From: Chitinophagaceae bacterium | GTDB lineage: Bacteria; Bacteroidota; Bacteroidia; Chitinophagales; Chitinophagaceae | Assembly (NCBI GenBank): GCA_947447265.1 | Contig: CANFKC010000035.1 | Span: forward strand, 1 to 50,467 | Length of the DNA: 50,467 nucleotides | Direction of reading: 5' to 3' | Program-made: the position numbers and the translations under genes | Shown here: positions 35,345 through 44,628 of the stretch, in pieces | How the letters are laid out: each line of letters begins with the position of its first letter | Position numbering within the stretch: position 1 is the stretch's first letter | Notes under the pieces: generated by a model | What the model saw: only the letters and a program-made list of their open reading frames with translations | The model's database searches: none | What the model was told of the DNA's origin: nothing

Positions 35345-36223
35345 ATGAGAAAAACATTTTTTTTAATCTTCATTGCTTTACTGATAACGGTTTTACCTGC
35401 CGGCGCACAAGCCAGTAAAAAAAAGCCTGCAGATCAATCTTTACTCTGGAGCATCAGTGGCAAGGGCATGGCCAAACCGTCTTTTCTGTTTGGTACTATC
35501 CATCTCATTTGCGCTACTGACTACATCTGGACCAGCAAAATGAAAAAAAGCCTTACCGCCAGCGATAAGGTATGTTTTGAAATGGACCTCGATAACCACG
35601 AAGTAATGCTGGCAGCAGCAAATGGATTTATGGATACCAGCGGCAAGCAGCTGAAAGACTATTTTACCCCCGCCCAGTACAAATTGTTGAAGAAATTCGT
35701 GAAAGATTCTATTGGTATGGACGTGGGCATGCTGCAAATGATGAAGCCGGTGGCACTGGAAAGTATCATCAGCATGAAGGTTACCGATTGCGCCAATCCG
35801 ATATCTTACGAAGACAGTATTATGCGCAGTGCCAAAAGCAAGCATAAAGAGATAATGGGTCTGGAAGACCCATCGGAACAGATAGGGGTACTTGCTTCCC
35901 TTCCTGCAGATAGCGTAGTTAAAGAAGTACTTGACGATATCGGCAACTTTAATAAAAGCAAAGAAGATTATCGGGCAATGGTGAAAGCCTATCGCCGCCA
36001 GGAACTCCCTGAGCTGTATCGTATCATAACATCATCTGGCTCGCTGGGCGATGAAATGGATGCCTTCCTCGATGACAGGAATAAAAAATGGATACCCAGG
36101 ATGCAGGAAAAAATGGGCAGATCGTCAGTTTTCTTTGCTGTGGGTGCCGGCCATCTTTTAGGTGACAATGGTGTTATTAATTTATTGCGAAAGGAAGGCT
36201 ACACAGTTGAAGCAGTAAAATAA
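35345..36223 (+). CDS. TraB/GumN-family exported protein
   Basis: Starting at 35345 gives 292 residues with the signal peptide MRKTFFLIFIALLITVLPAGAQA; an ATG five codons upstream is also open. The mature protein shows TraB/GumN features: LLWSISGKGMAKPSFLFGTIHL near the N-terminus, FEMDLD about 50 residues later, and the C-terminal VFFAVGAGHLLGDNGVINLLRKEGYTVE. The two conserved GxxH-like motifs and the Glu/Asp are those of the Tiki-like metalloprotease fold, although activity of the bacterial members is not well established. It lies between oppositely oriented ispH and a T9SS gene and appears to be a single-gene unit. Confidence 0.88.
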   Translation: MRKTFFLIFIALLITVLPAGAQASKKKPADQSLLWSISGKGMAKPSFLFGTIHLICATDYIWTSKMKKSLTASDKVCFEMDLDNHEVMLAAANGFMDTSGKQLKDYFTPAQYKLLKKFVKDSIGMDVGMLQMMKPVALESIISMKVTDCANPISYEDSIMRSAKSKHKEIMGLEDPSEQIGVLASLPADSVVKEVLDDIGNFNKSKEDYRAMVKAYRRQELPELYRIITSSGSLGDEMDAFLDDRNKKWIPRMQEKMGRSSVFFAVGAGHLLGDNGVINLLRKEGYTVEAVK

Positions 36224-36282
36224 ATTACCAATAGCTATACTTCATATTCTATCTTTTGTATCTTTAAAAAAACTGATACACA

Positions 36283-37701
36283 ATGAAAAGAATATTTACA
36301 CTCACATTTATTGGCGCTTTACTCTCAGCGCTCTCAGGCAATGCCCAGATCTTCTGGGTGGAGAATTTTGGAACCTGTAGCACTTCTGGCGCAGTTGGCT
36401 CTTATACCGGCCCAAATGGAACCTGGACTGAAAGTGTAACGACAGGCGGGACATATTCCAACTCATGGTATGTCAGTGGTCTCGAAAGAGGCCATATAAC
36501 AGGAGCCTGTGGAGACGATTGCTCGACAGGAACTGGTGCCGGACTTGAGGCAACTCTACATCTTGGACCCAGCAGTGCATTGGGCGGCGACGCAGGCGCA
36601 ACCTATTATGCCGGTGGAATATCAGCATTTGTCGCAACTACAGACAAGCGTGCAGAATCGCCTGTTATTAACTGTACAGGTAAAACCGGCATTACACTAT
36701 CGTTTTACTACATTGAAAATGGCGATGGAACACTTGATGATGGAACTGTTTACTATTATGATGGCACTACCTGGGCACCACTAACTAATCCGGCCAAGAC
36801 CTCCGTTTGTTCCGGCACCCCTCCTCAAGGCCTATGGGATCATGTTTCCGTTTCCCTACCAGCAAGTGCCAACAATAATCCGAATGTAAAAATTGGTTTT
36901 CGCTGGGTGAATAATGACGATGCAACCGGCACCGACCCTTCTTTCGCTATCGACAGTATGTCATTAAGCTCTTCTTCAACTTCAACCGGCATTACGGCTT
37001 CATTTACAATGAGTGATACCGCTGTTTGCCAGGATAGCTGCATTACCTTCACCAGCACATCTACTGGAACAATTGATAGCATTACCTGGAAAATACCGGG
37101 CATCACTATAGCCACCCCGCACGCTGCTTCTATCACTGCATGCTTCCCGAGCGCCGGCTTCTATACCGTGCATTTGTATGCCTACCATGGCACATCGGCT
37201 GACTCCACAACACATACAATCCATGTGCGCAACTCACCGCATCCTGTGGTGACCCAATCCGGCCATATTCTCACTGTTACTGGAACCTATTTATCGTACC
37301 AATGGTATAAAACGGGGGTTATTATTGCAGGCGCCACAAACAATAGCTACACGTATACCAGTCCCGGCGCTTATACTGTGGTGGTTGATTCCGGTGGTTG
37401 CAAAGGCACCTCTGCGGCAGTTAACTATAACCTTGGTGTTGCTGAAATTTCAGATAGTGGAACAAGGTTTTCCATAGCCCAATCAGGCAGCAATGAATTC
37501 ATCTTATATTCTTCGCTTACATTATCAGCAAACCTTAATGTAAGTGTATTTGATGCTACTGGCCGCCAAATTCTGAATGAGCAATGGCAAGGCGGCAGCG
37601 ACAAAAAACAAATTAGTATAGATGGCTTGAGCATTGGCCTGTACATTATAAGATTAGCCAATGCCACTACGGCAACGGTGTTGAAATTCCAGAAACAGTA
37701 A
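36283..37701 (+). CDS. Secreted PKD/MAM-like domain protein with T9SS sorting domain
   Basis: This 472-residue protein has a signal peptide, MKRIFTLTFIGALLSALSGNAQ. A jelly-roll-like region of about 200 residues follows (WVENFGTCSTSG..., SPVINCTGKTGITLSFYYIENGDG..., IGFRWVNNDDATGTDPSFAIDSMSL), typical of Bacteroidota surface proteins. A PKD-like domain comes next (FTMSDTAVCQDSCITFTSTSTG...), then an Ig-like YQWYKTGVIIAGATNNSYTY segment. It ends with a type IX sorting domain (VSVFDATGRQILNEQ...GLYIIRLANATTATVLKFQKQ). It is probably delivered to the surface; its function is unknown. A perfect 18-bp hairpin follows. Confidence 0.85.
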   Translation: MKRIFTLTFIGALLSALSGNAQIFWVENFGTCSTSGAVGSYTGPNGTWTESVTTGGTYSNSWYVSGLERGHITGACGDDCSTGTGAGLEATLHLGPSSALGGDAGATYYAGGISAFVATTDKRAESPVINCTGKTGITLSFYYIENGDGTLDDGTVYYYDGTTWAPLTNPAKTSVCSGTPPQGLWDHVSVSLPASANNNPNVKIGFRWVNNDDATGTDPSFAIDSMSLSSSSTSTGITASFTMSDTAVCQDSCITFTSTSTGTIDSITWKIPGITIATPHAASITACFPSAGFYTVHLYAYHGTSADSTTHTIHVRNSPHPVVTQSGHILTVTGTYLSYQWYKTGVIIAGATNNSYTYTSPGAYTVVVDSGGCKGTSAAVNYNLGVAEISDSGTRFSIAQSGSNEFILYSSLTLSANLNVSVFDATGRQILNEQWQGGSDKKQISIDGLSIGLYIIRLANATTATVLKFQKQ

Positions 37702-37717
37702 TCAACGTTAATAAGTC

Positions 37718-37761
37718 AAACGCACAACGCCCCAACATATGATTGGGGCGTTGTGCGTTTT
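37718..37761. terminator. Bidirectional terminator between the T9SS gene and the histidine kinase
   Basis: Arms at 37718-37735 and 37743-37760 form a perfect 18-bp stem (core CGCACAACGCCCCAA) with a 7-nt loop. Three As begin the stem and a T run ends it, so it can serve both convergent genes. Confidence 0.92.
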
Positions 37762-37862
37762 AACAAATATGGGATGTACCGATCTGATGTACCGATTAAA
37801 GACGTCCATTGTTATGGTGAGCAAAGACCAATTATGGCAAATGACTGGGTCTTAATAAGACC

Positions 37863-39449
37863 CTAAAGCGTAACAATAAATTCCGTTCCCTCCCCTTCCT
37901 TGCTCTTCACTTTAATGCTGCCGCCAAACGATTCTATCTGCGCCTTGGTAATGAAAAGACCAACACCCTTGCTGTCATAGCCACGGTGGAAAGTCTGGTT
38001 GAGTTTGAAAATTTTATTGCCGTATTTTTCAAGGTTGATGCCAAGGCCGTTATCTTTTACTGATATCATTACCTTATCGTCATGCGTATAGGTGGAAACC
38101 ACGATTTCCGGGCGCCTGTCTTTGGCTGAATACTTGATGGCGTTGCTGATGAGGTTGTAGAAAATGCTCTCTAAAAATACTTTAGGATACTTGATAAACG
38201 CCACCTCAATATTACCCTTAATGGAAGCATTCTTTTCATAAACAATGCTATTCAGCTGGTTTATGGTATCGCACACAATTTTCTTGGCATCACATTCATC
38301 ATACGGAATGGTCTTATTCATGGTGATCTGTACCACTTCCATCAACGTGTTCAGGCTGCCCAGCAGAGAAGTACTGCCTTCATCCAAAAATTCAACAATT
38401 TCGCTTACTTCCAGTTTAAGTGAACTGTCAGTTTGCGGATCATCGTTGGTTTTAAGCATATCAACCAGCAACTTAATATTATTTGCCGGGCCTCTCAGGT
38501 TGTGCGCAATTATGTAGTTAAGCTCTTCCAGCTGGCTTATTTTATTAATCAGGCCCGATTTAATTGCCTCCAGTTCACTGTTTTTCCAGTTTAGTTCATC
38601 GGCCAGTTCTTTCTTCCGGGTAATGTCTATTATCTGCAGAATAAAGAACCGGGGCGTGCCATCCATATTGGCCACCTTCGATACCGTGTGCAGTCCCCAC
38701 TGTATTTTTTTACTCTTCGAGATGTAGCGCTTTTCAATGCTGTAATGGTTAATTACCTTGATCAGCATTTTATGCAGCAGGCTCTGGTCTGTTTTATTAT
38801 CGTCAGGGTGCGTAAGGTCAAGAAAGTTAAGTTTAAGTAGCTCACTTTTACTATAACCTGTAAAATTACAAACTGCATTATTAGCATCCAGTATATTCCC
38901 TTCAGGGCTTATCAGGGCCATGCCAATGCCGGAATAATCGAAGGCACTTCGGAAGGTCTCATTATTCAAACGCAACGATTCTTCCAGCTCTACCCTATCG
39001 GTAATATCCTGTGCAAAGAAAATTACGTAGGGCTGGTTTTCCGCATCGCTGTAAATATTGTTATTGTATAGCAGGTGGCGCTTTTTACCATATTTGGTAA
39101 GCACCTGCAGCACCCCTTTGGAACTGGAATCTTTACGCAGTTCCCGCAAATAGTGCTCGAAGAAATTAACGCGGTTCTTTTCAGGAACGAGCGAAATAAA
39201 ATAAGAGTTAATAAGCTCTTCAGCCGAATAGCCCAGAGCTGTAACAGTATGCGGATTAACAGTTAAGAATTTGCCATTAAAATCATGAGTAAAAACAATA
39301 GCGTCGCAGTGCTCAACAATATTTTGGTATTGGTTAGCAGCATGCACAGGCACTACCGGCTGAAAGGGACGGGTATTACTTTGGTTTATGATCGTATCAC
39401 GCTTCCTTAGTACCTTCCGTTCAGCACTCATAACATCGTTATAACTCAT
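37863..39449 (-). CDS. PAS-domain sensor histidine kinase
   Basis: This 528-residue soluble kinase has no transmembrane segment. It contains two PAS domains (about 40-155 and 165-280, each followed by a DIT(D/R)-type PAC end), a dimerisation helix with the phospho-accepting His316 (NYIIAHNLRGPANNI), and a HATPase domain with N-box NLISNAIKYS, DNGLGI and KGVGLFITKAQIESFGG. The HNLRGP box and PAS arrangement are common in cytosolic Bacteroidota kinases. No response regulator gene is adjacent, so it is an orphan within this window. Its signal is unknown. The ATG six codons in (MSAERKVL) is an alternative start. Confidence 0.92.
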   Translation of the reverse strand: MSYNDVMSAERKVLRKRDTIINQSNTRPFQPVVPVHAANQYQNIVEHCDAIVFTHDFNGKFLTVNPHTVTALGYSAEELINSYFISLVPEKNRVNFFEHYLRELRKDSSSKGVLQVLTKYGKKRHLLYNNNIYSDAENQPYVIFFAQDITDRVELEESLRLNNETFRSAFDYSGIGMALISPEGNILDANNAVCNFTGYSKSELLKLNFLDLTHPDDNKTDQSLLHKMLIKVINHYSIEKRYISKSKKIQWGLHTVSKVANMDGTPRFFILQIIDITRKKELADELNWKNSELEAIKSGLINKISQLEELNYIIAHNLRGPANNIKLLVDMLKTNDDPQTDSSLKLEVSEIVEFLDEGSTSLLGSLNTLMEVVQITMNKTIPYDECDAKKIVCDTINQLNSIVYEKNASIKGNIEVAFIKYPKVFLESIFYNLISNAIKYSAKDRRPEIVVSTYTHDDKVMISVKDNGLGINLEKYGNKIFKLNQTFHRGYDSKGVGLFITKAQIESFGGSIKVKSKEGEGTEFIVTL

Positions 39450-39839
39450 TCCCGGATAAATTTTTTCGTCGCAATAATTTTTGGCATCATCACCATGCTA
39501 AGTCCCTGACTGAATTAATGTTAAACCAATGTTGAGTCGCAAATAATATATACTTTATCAAAAACAAGTTCCATTGCGGGCGTTAATCCAGCTTTAGATA
39601 TCCAAATAGAATACCGTAAAGCTAATAAATACAATTGTATCTATTCTTAACTGAGCCCTGCAAATAATGTTAATCCTGCATAAAAATAAACGCAAAATAA
39701 CATACAACACAAATATAATAATAAATAATGGAGGCAGCCAGTTAAAAGCAGGGGCCACTTGCAAGACATTAAAATATTGTTTTACGCATTACAACGAAGA
39801 GATGTTGGTCCCTAACAACATACTTTTACCAACTTAACT
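39450..39839. other. Intergenic region between histidine kinase and rbfA
   Basis: About 390 nt of AT-rich sequence with no credible ORF and no clear hairpin. It carries the promoter regions of the two divergent genes; only the rbfA -7 box at its right end (39840-39847) is recognisable. Confidence 0.6.
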
Positions 39840-39847
39840 TACCTTTG
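39840..39847 (+). promoter_or_regulatory. -7 promoter element for rbfA
   Basis: TACCTTTG is an exact TAnnTTTG match, ending only seven nucleotides before the rbfA ATG, so the transcript is probably leaderless or nearly so. Confidence 0.55.
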
Positions 39848-39854
39848 ACCAGCT

Positions 39855-40241
39855 ATGGAAGAAAATAAAAGGCAAAAACAAGTAGGGCAGCTGCTGAATG
39901 AAGAAATGAGCGATATCTTTCAAAGGGAAGGTATAAACATAGTGGGTGGCGGTATGGTGTCTATTACCAAAGTAATGGTTACCCCCGATCTGCTGGAGGC
40001 CCGTGTCTATTTAAGCTTTTACCAGATAAAAAATGTACCTGACCTGCTGCACAAAATTAAAGAGCGGACAGGCGAATGGCGCAAACTGCTGGGCCTCAGG
40101 GTAAGGAACCAGCTTCGCCGCATTCCACAACTTACTTTTTATGCTGATGATACGCTTGACCATGTTTCAAAAATGGAGGAGATATTCAAGCAGATAAATG
40201 AAGAACGTAAGTCAAAAGAAGCTTCAGAAGATAACGCATAA
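39855..40241 (+). CDS. rbfA: Ribosome-binding factor A
   Basis: RbfA binds the 30S subunit and assists 16S rRNA maturation, notably in the cold. The 128-residue KH-like protein opens with KRQKQVGQLLNEEMSDIFQ and contains TPDLLEARVYLSFY and LLGLRVRNQLRRIPQLTFYADDTLDHVSKMEEIF, the family core. The acidic tail is usual. The next gene starts on the base after the TAA (40242), which suggests translational coupling to the LolC/E-like permease, a common Bacteroidota pairing. A -7 box lies seven nucleotides upstream. Confidence 0.95.
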   Translation: MEENKRQKQVGQLLNEEMSDIFQREGINIVGGGMVSITKVMVTPDLLEARVYLSFYQIKNVPDLLHKIKERTGEWRKLLGLRVRNQLRRIPQLTFYADDTLDHVSKMEEIFKQINEERKSKEASEDNA

Positions 40242-41504
40242 ATGGAGCGCCGACTCATATGGCAGATAGGTATACGCTATTTACGGGGCAAACGCTCATT
40301 AAATGCCGTACCCGTACTTTCGCGCATAAGTATGGTTGCCATTGGGGTAGTTAGCGCCGCCATGATAATTACTTTTTCAGTTTTTAATGGTTTTGATAGC
40401 GAAGTAAAAAGCCTGTATAAGGCTTTTTACCCTGATATAAGGATAACTCCCGCAAAGGGTAAATTTTTCCCGGAAGCAGCCATTTCACTAGCAGATCTGC
40501 AAAAAATAAAAGGTGTTGAAGGTGTAGCACCTGTAATTGAAGATAATGCGCTGGCGGGCGACCTGGAACTTTCCGGCTCAGCCAACAGGCAAAAAGTGGT
40601 TACGGTAAAGGGTATTCAAAACAACTACTTTAAAGTAAATGACGTTACCAGCTTTATTGATGCAGGGGAAGATTCAGTAAGTGAAACAAAAAGCGACGGC
40701 AAATTAATTACTGCTGTTTCGGGCAGGGGCATTACGCTGGACCTCGGTGCGGATATCAATAATGTATTCAGCGCGATAATGCTCTACTACCCCAACCCTA
40801 CCATAAGCAACCCTGAACTGGACCCGATAAACGCCTACCAATCGTTAAAACTGCATCCTTCGGGTATGTTTACCATAGGCAACGAGTTTGACGACAAATA
40901 TATTCTTGCGCCGCTGGCTAAAGTGCAGCAGCTGTTTCATGCTGAGGGCATGTATTCATCAATCGACCTGAAAACCGAGCCCGCATCGGCAAAAGACATT
41001 CAGCAAGTGCTCCGCCAGAAACTCGGCAGTCAATTTGTTGTAGAAACACGCTTTGAGCAAAATAAAACCGTTTATATGATGGTTGCCGCCGAAAAATGGG
41101 TAACCTATGTAATATTAGTTTTTGTGCTGATGATAGCCTCTTTTAACATGATTGGTGCGCTATCTATGCTCGTAATTGAAAAGAAGAAGGATATAGCCAT
41201 ACTAATGGCTATGGGTGCAGAGCGCACCAGCATACGGAACATTTTTTTACTGGAAGGTGTTTTGTGGGCCTGCATCGGCGGCCTTTCAGGGCTGTTCATC
41301 GGCAGTGTAATTTCTCTTATACAGCAACAATTCGGGATTATTAAGCTGCAAGGGGCATTTGTAGTGGATGCCTACCCGGTAAAAGTAGCGGTTACCGACA
41401 TATTGATGGTATTGGTGACCATAATAGCAGTTGGCCTAATGGCAGGCTGGTATCCTGCACAAAGGGCGGCAAAATCGGCCGGATTAAATTTAAAAAGTAC
41501 ATAG
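40242..41504 (+). CDS. LolC/LolE-like ABC transporter permease (FtsX family)
   Basis: This 420-residue inner-membrane permease has the LolC/E/MacB layout. One N-terminal transmembrane helix (about 28-50, in ISMVAIGVVSAAMIITFSVFNGF) is followed by a periplasmic domain of about 230 residues. Three C-terminal helices belong to the FtsX domain (from about 285), with the EKKKDIAILMAMGAERTSIRNIFLLEG coupling segment. Such permeases release lipoproteins to LolA, or export other lipids or peptides. The ATPase (LolD) is not in this window. It is directly abutted to rbfA. Confidence 0.88.
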   Translation: MERRLIWQIGIRYLRGKRSLNAVPVLSRISMVAIGVVSAAMIITFSVFNGFDSEVKSLYKAFYPDIRITPAKGKFFPEAAISLADLQKIKGVEGVAPVIEDNALAGDLELSGSANRQKVVTVKGIQNNYFKVNDVTSFIDAGEDSVSETKSDGKLITAVSGRGITLDLGADINNVFSAIMLYYPNPTISNPELDPINAYQSLKLHPSGMFTIGNEFDDKYILAPLAKVQQLFHAEGMYSSIDLKTEPASAKDIQQVLRQKLGSQFVVETRFEQNKTVYMMVAAEKWVTYVILVFVLMIASFNMIGALSMLVIEKKKDIAILMAMGAERTSIRNIFLLEGVLWACIGGLSGLFIGSVISLIQQQFGIIKLQGAFVVDAYPVKVAVTDILMVLVTIIAVGLMAGWYPAQRAAKSAGLNLKST

Positions 41505-41591
41505 GGGACCATATTTATCGCCTAGCCCTTCGGGATTATTCATTTCAGTGCATTTGCCTTGCCACCGTCCGGCACTTCGCCCATAATTCTT

Positions 41592-41599
41592 TACTTTTG
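41592..41599 (+). promoter_or_regulatory. -7 promoter element for ligA
   Basis: TACTTTTG is an exact TAnnTTTG match, ending five nucleotides before the ligA ATG; a leaderless transcript is expected. Confidence 0.55.
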
Positions 41600-41604
41600 C
41601 GCCT

Positions 41605-43734
41605 ATGTACACACCACAGGATGAAAAGCGCCTGTATGAGCAGGCTAAAGAGCTGGCAACTATACAGGTTACTGATAATGCAGATACAGTGCTGATGCAA
41701 TTGCGCGAGGTTATTAACTATGCTGACTGGAAATACTATGTGCAAAGCAATCCTGTACTTTCCGACAGCGAATACGATATACTGTTTAAGAAATTACACC
41801 ATACAGAACAAAATTATCCTGAATTAGTTACCGCTGATTCGCCAACACAAAGGGTGGCCAGGGGCTTGAGTGAAAGGTTCCCGACCGTAAGCCACCTTGT
41901 GCCTATGCTGAGCCTGGATAATACCTATAATGCTGATGACCTTAACGACTGGGACCGCAAATGCCGCGAACTGGCAGAAACTGATGCGATTGAATATTGC
42001 GTAGAGCCGAAGTATGATGGTGCCAGCGTATCCATAATATATGATAAGGGCGCGCTTTCGCGCGGCGCTACCCGCGGCGATGGTGTTATGGGTGAAGATG
42101 TGACCATTAATGTAAGGCAGATAAAATCGATACCACTTTCTGCCGCACTTATGCAATATGGCATAGAACAAGTAGAAATAAGAGGAGAGATTGTTATACA
42201 TAAAAACGTTTTCGAAGCATTTAATAAAACCAGGGTGGCCGAAGGGCTTTCGCCATTGGCTAACCCGAGAAATGCGGCATCGGGCACGCTACGTATTTTA
42301 GACCCCACCGAAGTGCGTAAACGCGGACTGAGCGCTATTCTGTACCACATTAGCGATTACACCCTTGCACCGGGCGCGCAACGCCCCGCAGCCCTTGAAA
42401 CCCACTATGGCTCGTTACAATGGCTGTATAGCCTGGGCTTCCCTACCCCGGCGAAAGAAATGAAGGTGTTTAACCATATTGACGAGGTGATCAGTTACTG
42501 CAGTGAATTCGAAGCCCGCCGTGACGATCTGCCTTTTGAAGTGGATGGACTGGTTATTAAAGTGAACAGCTTCAACCTGCAAGATAGAATGGGGATGACC
42601 AGCCACCACCCGCGCTGGGCTGTAGCCTATAAATTTAAAGCAAGGCAGGGCACCAGCAAGCTGGTAAATGTCGAATTTCAGGTAGGCAGGACCGGCGCGA
42701 TTACTCCGGTTGCAAAAATAGAACCGGTATACATAGGCGGCGTTACTATTACCTCCATATCGTTATTCAACGAAGATGTTATACGCGAAAAAGATGTGCG
42801 TATTGGTGATACCGTTTTGGTAGAACGTGCCGGCGATGTAATTCCCTACATTGTTAAGCCGCTTACAGAGTTACGTGATGGCACAGAGGAAGAAATAAAG
42901 TTCCCTACCAATTGCCCGGTATGCGATTCGGTGCTGGAAAAACAACCAGAAGAAGCTGCATGGCGCTGCATTAATATCGGTTGCCCGGTGCAGGTTGCCG
43001 AGCGCATGATACATTTCGTAAGCAAAGATGCTATGGATATACGCAACCTGGGCGGTGCCAATATTCAGAAGTTTTATGAAAAAGGTTTTCTTACTGATAT
43101 CCCTTCCATATACCATATTGATTGGGATAAGGTGCGCACATTGGGTGGCTTTGGCGATAAATCAGTAACCAATATACAGGCCGCGATTGATGGTTCTAAA
43201 CAGCAACCGCTCAACCGCCTGATATATGGCCTCGGCATCCGTTTTGTGGGTGAAACAACGGCCAAAACATTGGCCAATGCAATTAGCCATATCCGCGACC
43301 TGTACGAATGGGATAAAGAGAAACTTTGCACATTAGAAGACGTAGGCCCAAAAGTAGCCACATCAGTTGTCGATTTTTTTGAACGCCCCGAAAACAGGCA
43401 CATGATAGACACGCTGGAAGCAGCAAACGTGAACCTGCTGAACCAAAAGAAGGAACAGATGGTTGGCGATAGCGCATTAGCAGGCAAAACGTTTTTATTC
43501 ACCGGCACCCTCAGCCAGTTTAAACGCAGCGATGCAGAAACAATGGTAGAGGAAAAAGGCGGATCTATTTTAGGCGGTGTTAGCGCAAAACTAAACTACC
43601 TTGTGGTAGGCGAAGATGCCGGTTCTAAACTGGAGAAAGCAAAGAAACTTGGCACTGTGAACATACTCACCGAACAGGAATTTTTGAACTTAATAAATAG
43701 TGAGAGTGCGCAGGAAGTGAATGAAGCTAATTAA
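41605..43734 (+). CDS. ligA: NAD-dependent DNA ligase LigA
   Basis: LigA seals nicks in replication and repair using NAD. The 709-residue protein has the adenylation motif KYDG with Lys136 (CVEPKYDGASVSI), RGDGVMGEDVT, the OB-fold region and the four-Cys zinc site (CPVC...CINIGC). Helix-hairpin-helix repeats follow, and a C-terminal BRCT domain begins near LAGKTFLFTGTLSQFKRSDAE. Length and order are standard. The ATG at 41605 is the natural start because it is only five nucleotides past a perfect -7 box and the Ia domain begins at once. A 23-bp-arm inverted repeat lies just after the stop. Confidence 0.97.
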   Translation: MYTPQDEKRLYEQAKELATIQVTDNADTVLMQLREVINYADWKYYVQSNPVLSDSEYDILFKKLHHTEQNYPELVTADSPTQRVARGLSERFPTVSHLVPMLSLDNTYNADDLNDWDRKCRELAETDAIEYCVEPKYDGASVSIIYDKGALSRGATRGDGVMGEDVTINVRQIKSIPLSAALMQYGIEQVEIRGEIVIHKNVFEAFNKTRVAEGLSPLANPRNAASGTLRILDPTEVRKRGLSAILYHISDYTLAPGAQRPAALETHYGSLQWLYSLGFPTPAKEMKVFNHIDEVISYCSEFEARRDDLPFEVDGLVIKVNSFNLQDRMGMTSHHPRWAVAYKFKARQGTSKLVNVEFQVGRTGAITPVAKIEPVYIGGVTITSISLFNEDVIREKDVRIGDTVLVERAGDVIPYIVKPLTELRDGTEEEIKFPTNCPVCDSVLEKQPEEAAWRCINIGCPVQVAERMIHFVSKDAMDIRNLGGANIQKFYEKGFLTDIPSIYHIDWDKVRTLGGFGDKSVTNIQAAIDGSKQQPLNRLIYGLGIRFVGETTAKTLANAISHIRDLYEWDKEKLCTLEDVGPKVATSVVDFFERPENRHMIDTLEAANVNLLNQKKEQMVGDSALAGKTFLFTGTLSQFKRSDAETMVEEKGGSILGGVSAKLNYLVVGEDAGSKLEKAKKLGTVNILTEQEFLNLINSESAQEVNEAN

Positions 43735-43739
43735 AAAAC

Positions 43740-43816
43740 GGTCTTTGCGAGGTACGAAGCAACCTCACAAAATAACATACAGAGCATTTGAGATTGCTTC
43801 GTACCTCGCAAAGACC
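43740..43816. repeat. Palindromic MITE/REP-like element with 23-bp perfect arms
   Basis: Arms at 43740-43762 and 43794-43816 are exact reverse complements; the left begins GGTCTTTGCGAGGTACGA. The loop is 31 nt. The sequence resembles the dispersed 'TTGCGAGG..CGAAGCAA' palindromes known from many bacterial genomes. It follows ligA by 5 nt and could also act as a hairpin in the 3' UTR. Confidence 0.85.
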
Positions 43817-43837
43817 AGCAGCTATATTTCAAGGAGG

Positions 43838-43927
43838 ACTTACGACTTATGACTCTCGACTTACTACTAAAGGACTTACTACTAAGAAAACTTACAACGA
43901 AAAAACTTACAACGAAAACAAATCAAC
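43838..43927. repeat. ACTTACGACT-type degenerate repeats upstream of ppa
   Basis: Repeated units such as ACTTACGACT (43838-43847), GACTCTCGACT, ACTTACTACTAA and two copies of AAACTTACAACGAAA run right up to the ppa ATG. They are related to the tracts upstream of mnmE and fabH. Confidence 0.8.
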
Positions 43928-44479
43928 ATGAATAATATGAATTTCAATCCGTGGCACTCCGTTAGTTATGGAGATAATGTACCAGAAACAGTAAATGCAA
44001 TTATAGAGATACCACGTAATTCCCGGGCAAAATATGAATTAGATAAAGAAACCGGCCTGCTGAAATTAGACCGCGTGCTGTATTCCTCAGTTTACTATCC
44101 GGCTAACTATGGTTTTATTCCACAGACTTATTGCGATGACAATGACCCGTTGGATATACTTGTTCTGTCACAGATAGATATGCAACCGCTTTGCCTTGTA
44201 GAAGCCAAGATAATAGGGGTTATGCGCATGTTGGATCAGGGCGAGGCAGATGATAAACTGATTGCGGTTTGTGCCAACGATATGAGTGTGGCCCACATTA
44301 ACGACATCAGCGAACTGCCACCGTATTTTGTTGGAGAGATCCGCCACTTCTTTGAGGAGTATAAAAAACTGGAAAACAAGGTGGTGAAAATTGAAGACTT
44401 TCAGAATGCGCGCCTGGCCAAGAAAATATTGATGCACAGCATTAATGACTATAAACTGAAGTTTGGCAAGAAGGGTTAA
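43928..44479 (+). CDS. ppa: Inorganic pyrophosphatase (family I)
   Basis: This soluble family I enzyme hydrolyses pyrophosphate to orthophosphate and so drives biosynthetic reactions. The 183-residue length fits. The motifs [19 protein letters not shown] and [24 protein letters not shown] (with the Asp cluster DxDPxD that binds metal) are intact, as is the later DDKLIAVC. The C-terminus is standard. The first ATG (43928) and a second five bases after it are both possible; the first is chosen. The gene follows repeat-rich DNA, with no TAnnTTTG box seen at the usual place. Confidence 0.96.
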   Translation: MNNMNFNPWHSVSYGDNVPETVNAIIEIPRNSRAKYELDKETGLLKLDRVLYSSVYYPANYGFIPQTYCDDNDPLDILVLSQIDMQPLCLVEAKIIGVMRMLDQGEADDKLIAVCANDMSVAHINDISELPPYFVGEIRHFFEEYKKLENKVVKIEDFQNARLAKKILMHSINDYKLKFGKKG

Positions 44480-44486
44480 AATTCCA

Positions 44487-44546
44487 TTTTTGAAATTTTA
44501 AATTTTAAATTCCAAATTCCAAATCAAATCAAACCCCGAAGGGGTT
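44487..44546. repeat. Low-complexity AAATTTTA/AAATTCC tract with small hairpin
   Basis: Tandem AAATTTT and AAATTCC units (about 44500-44522) lead into AATCAAATC and a 6-bp hairpin, AACCCC-GAA-GGGGTT (44532-44546). It separates ppa from fdhD. A weak terminator role is possible. Confidence 0.55.
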
Positions 44547-44628
44547 ATATAATTACAGCATAAAAAATACAACATCCGTAACGTAAAGACCCAGGCTTTT
44601 GCGTCTCTACAAAAAACAGAATCATTAG

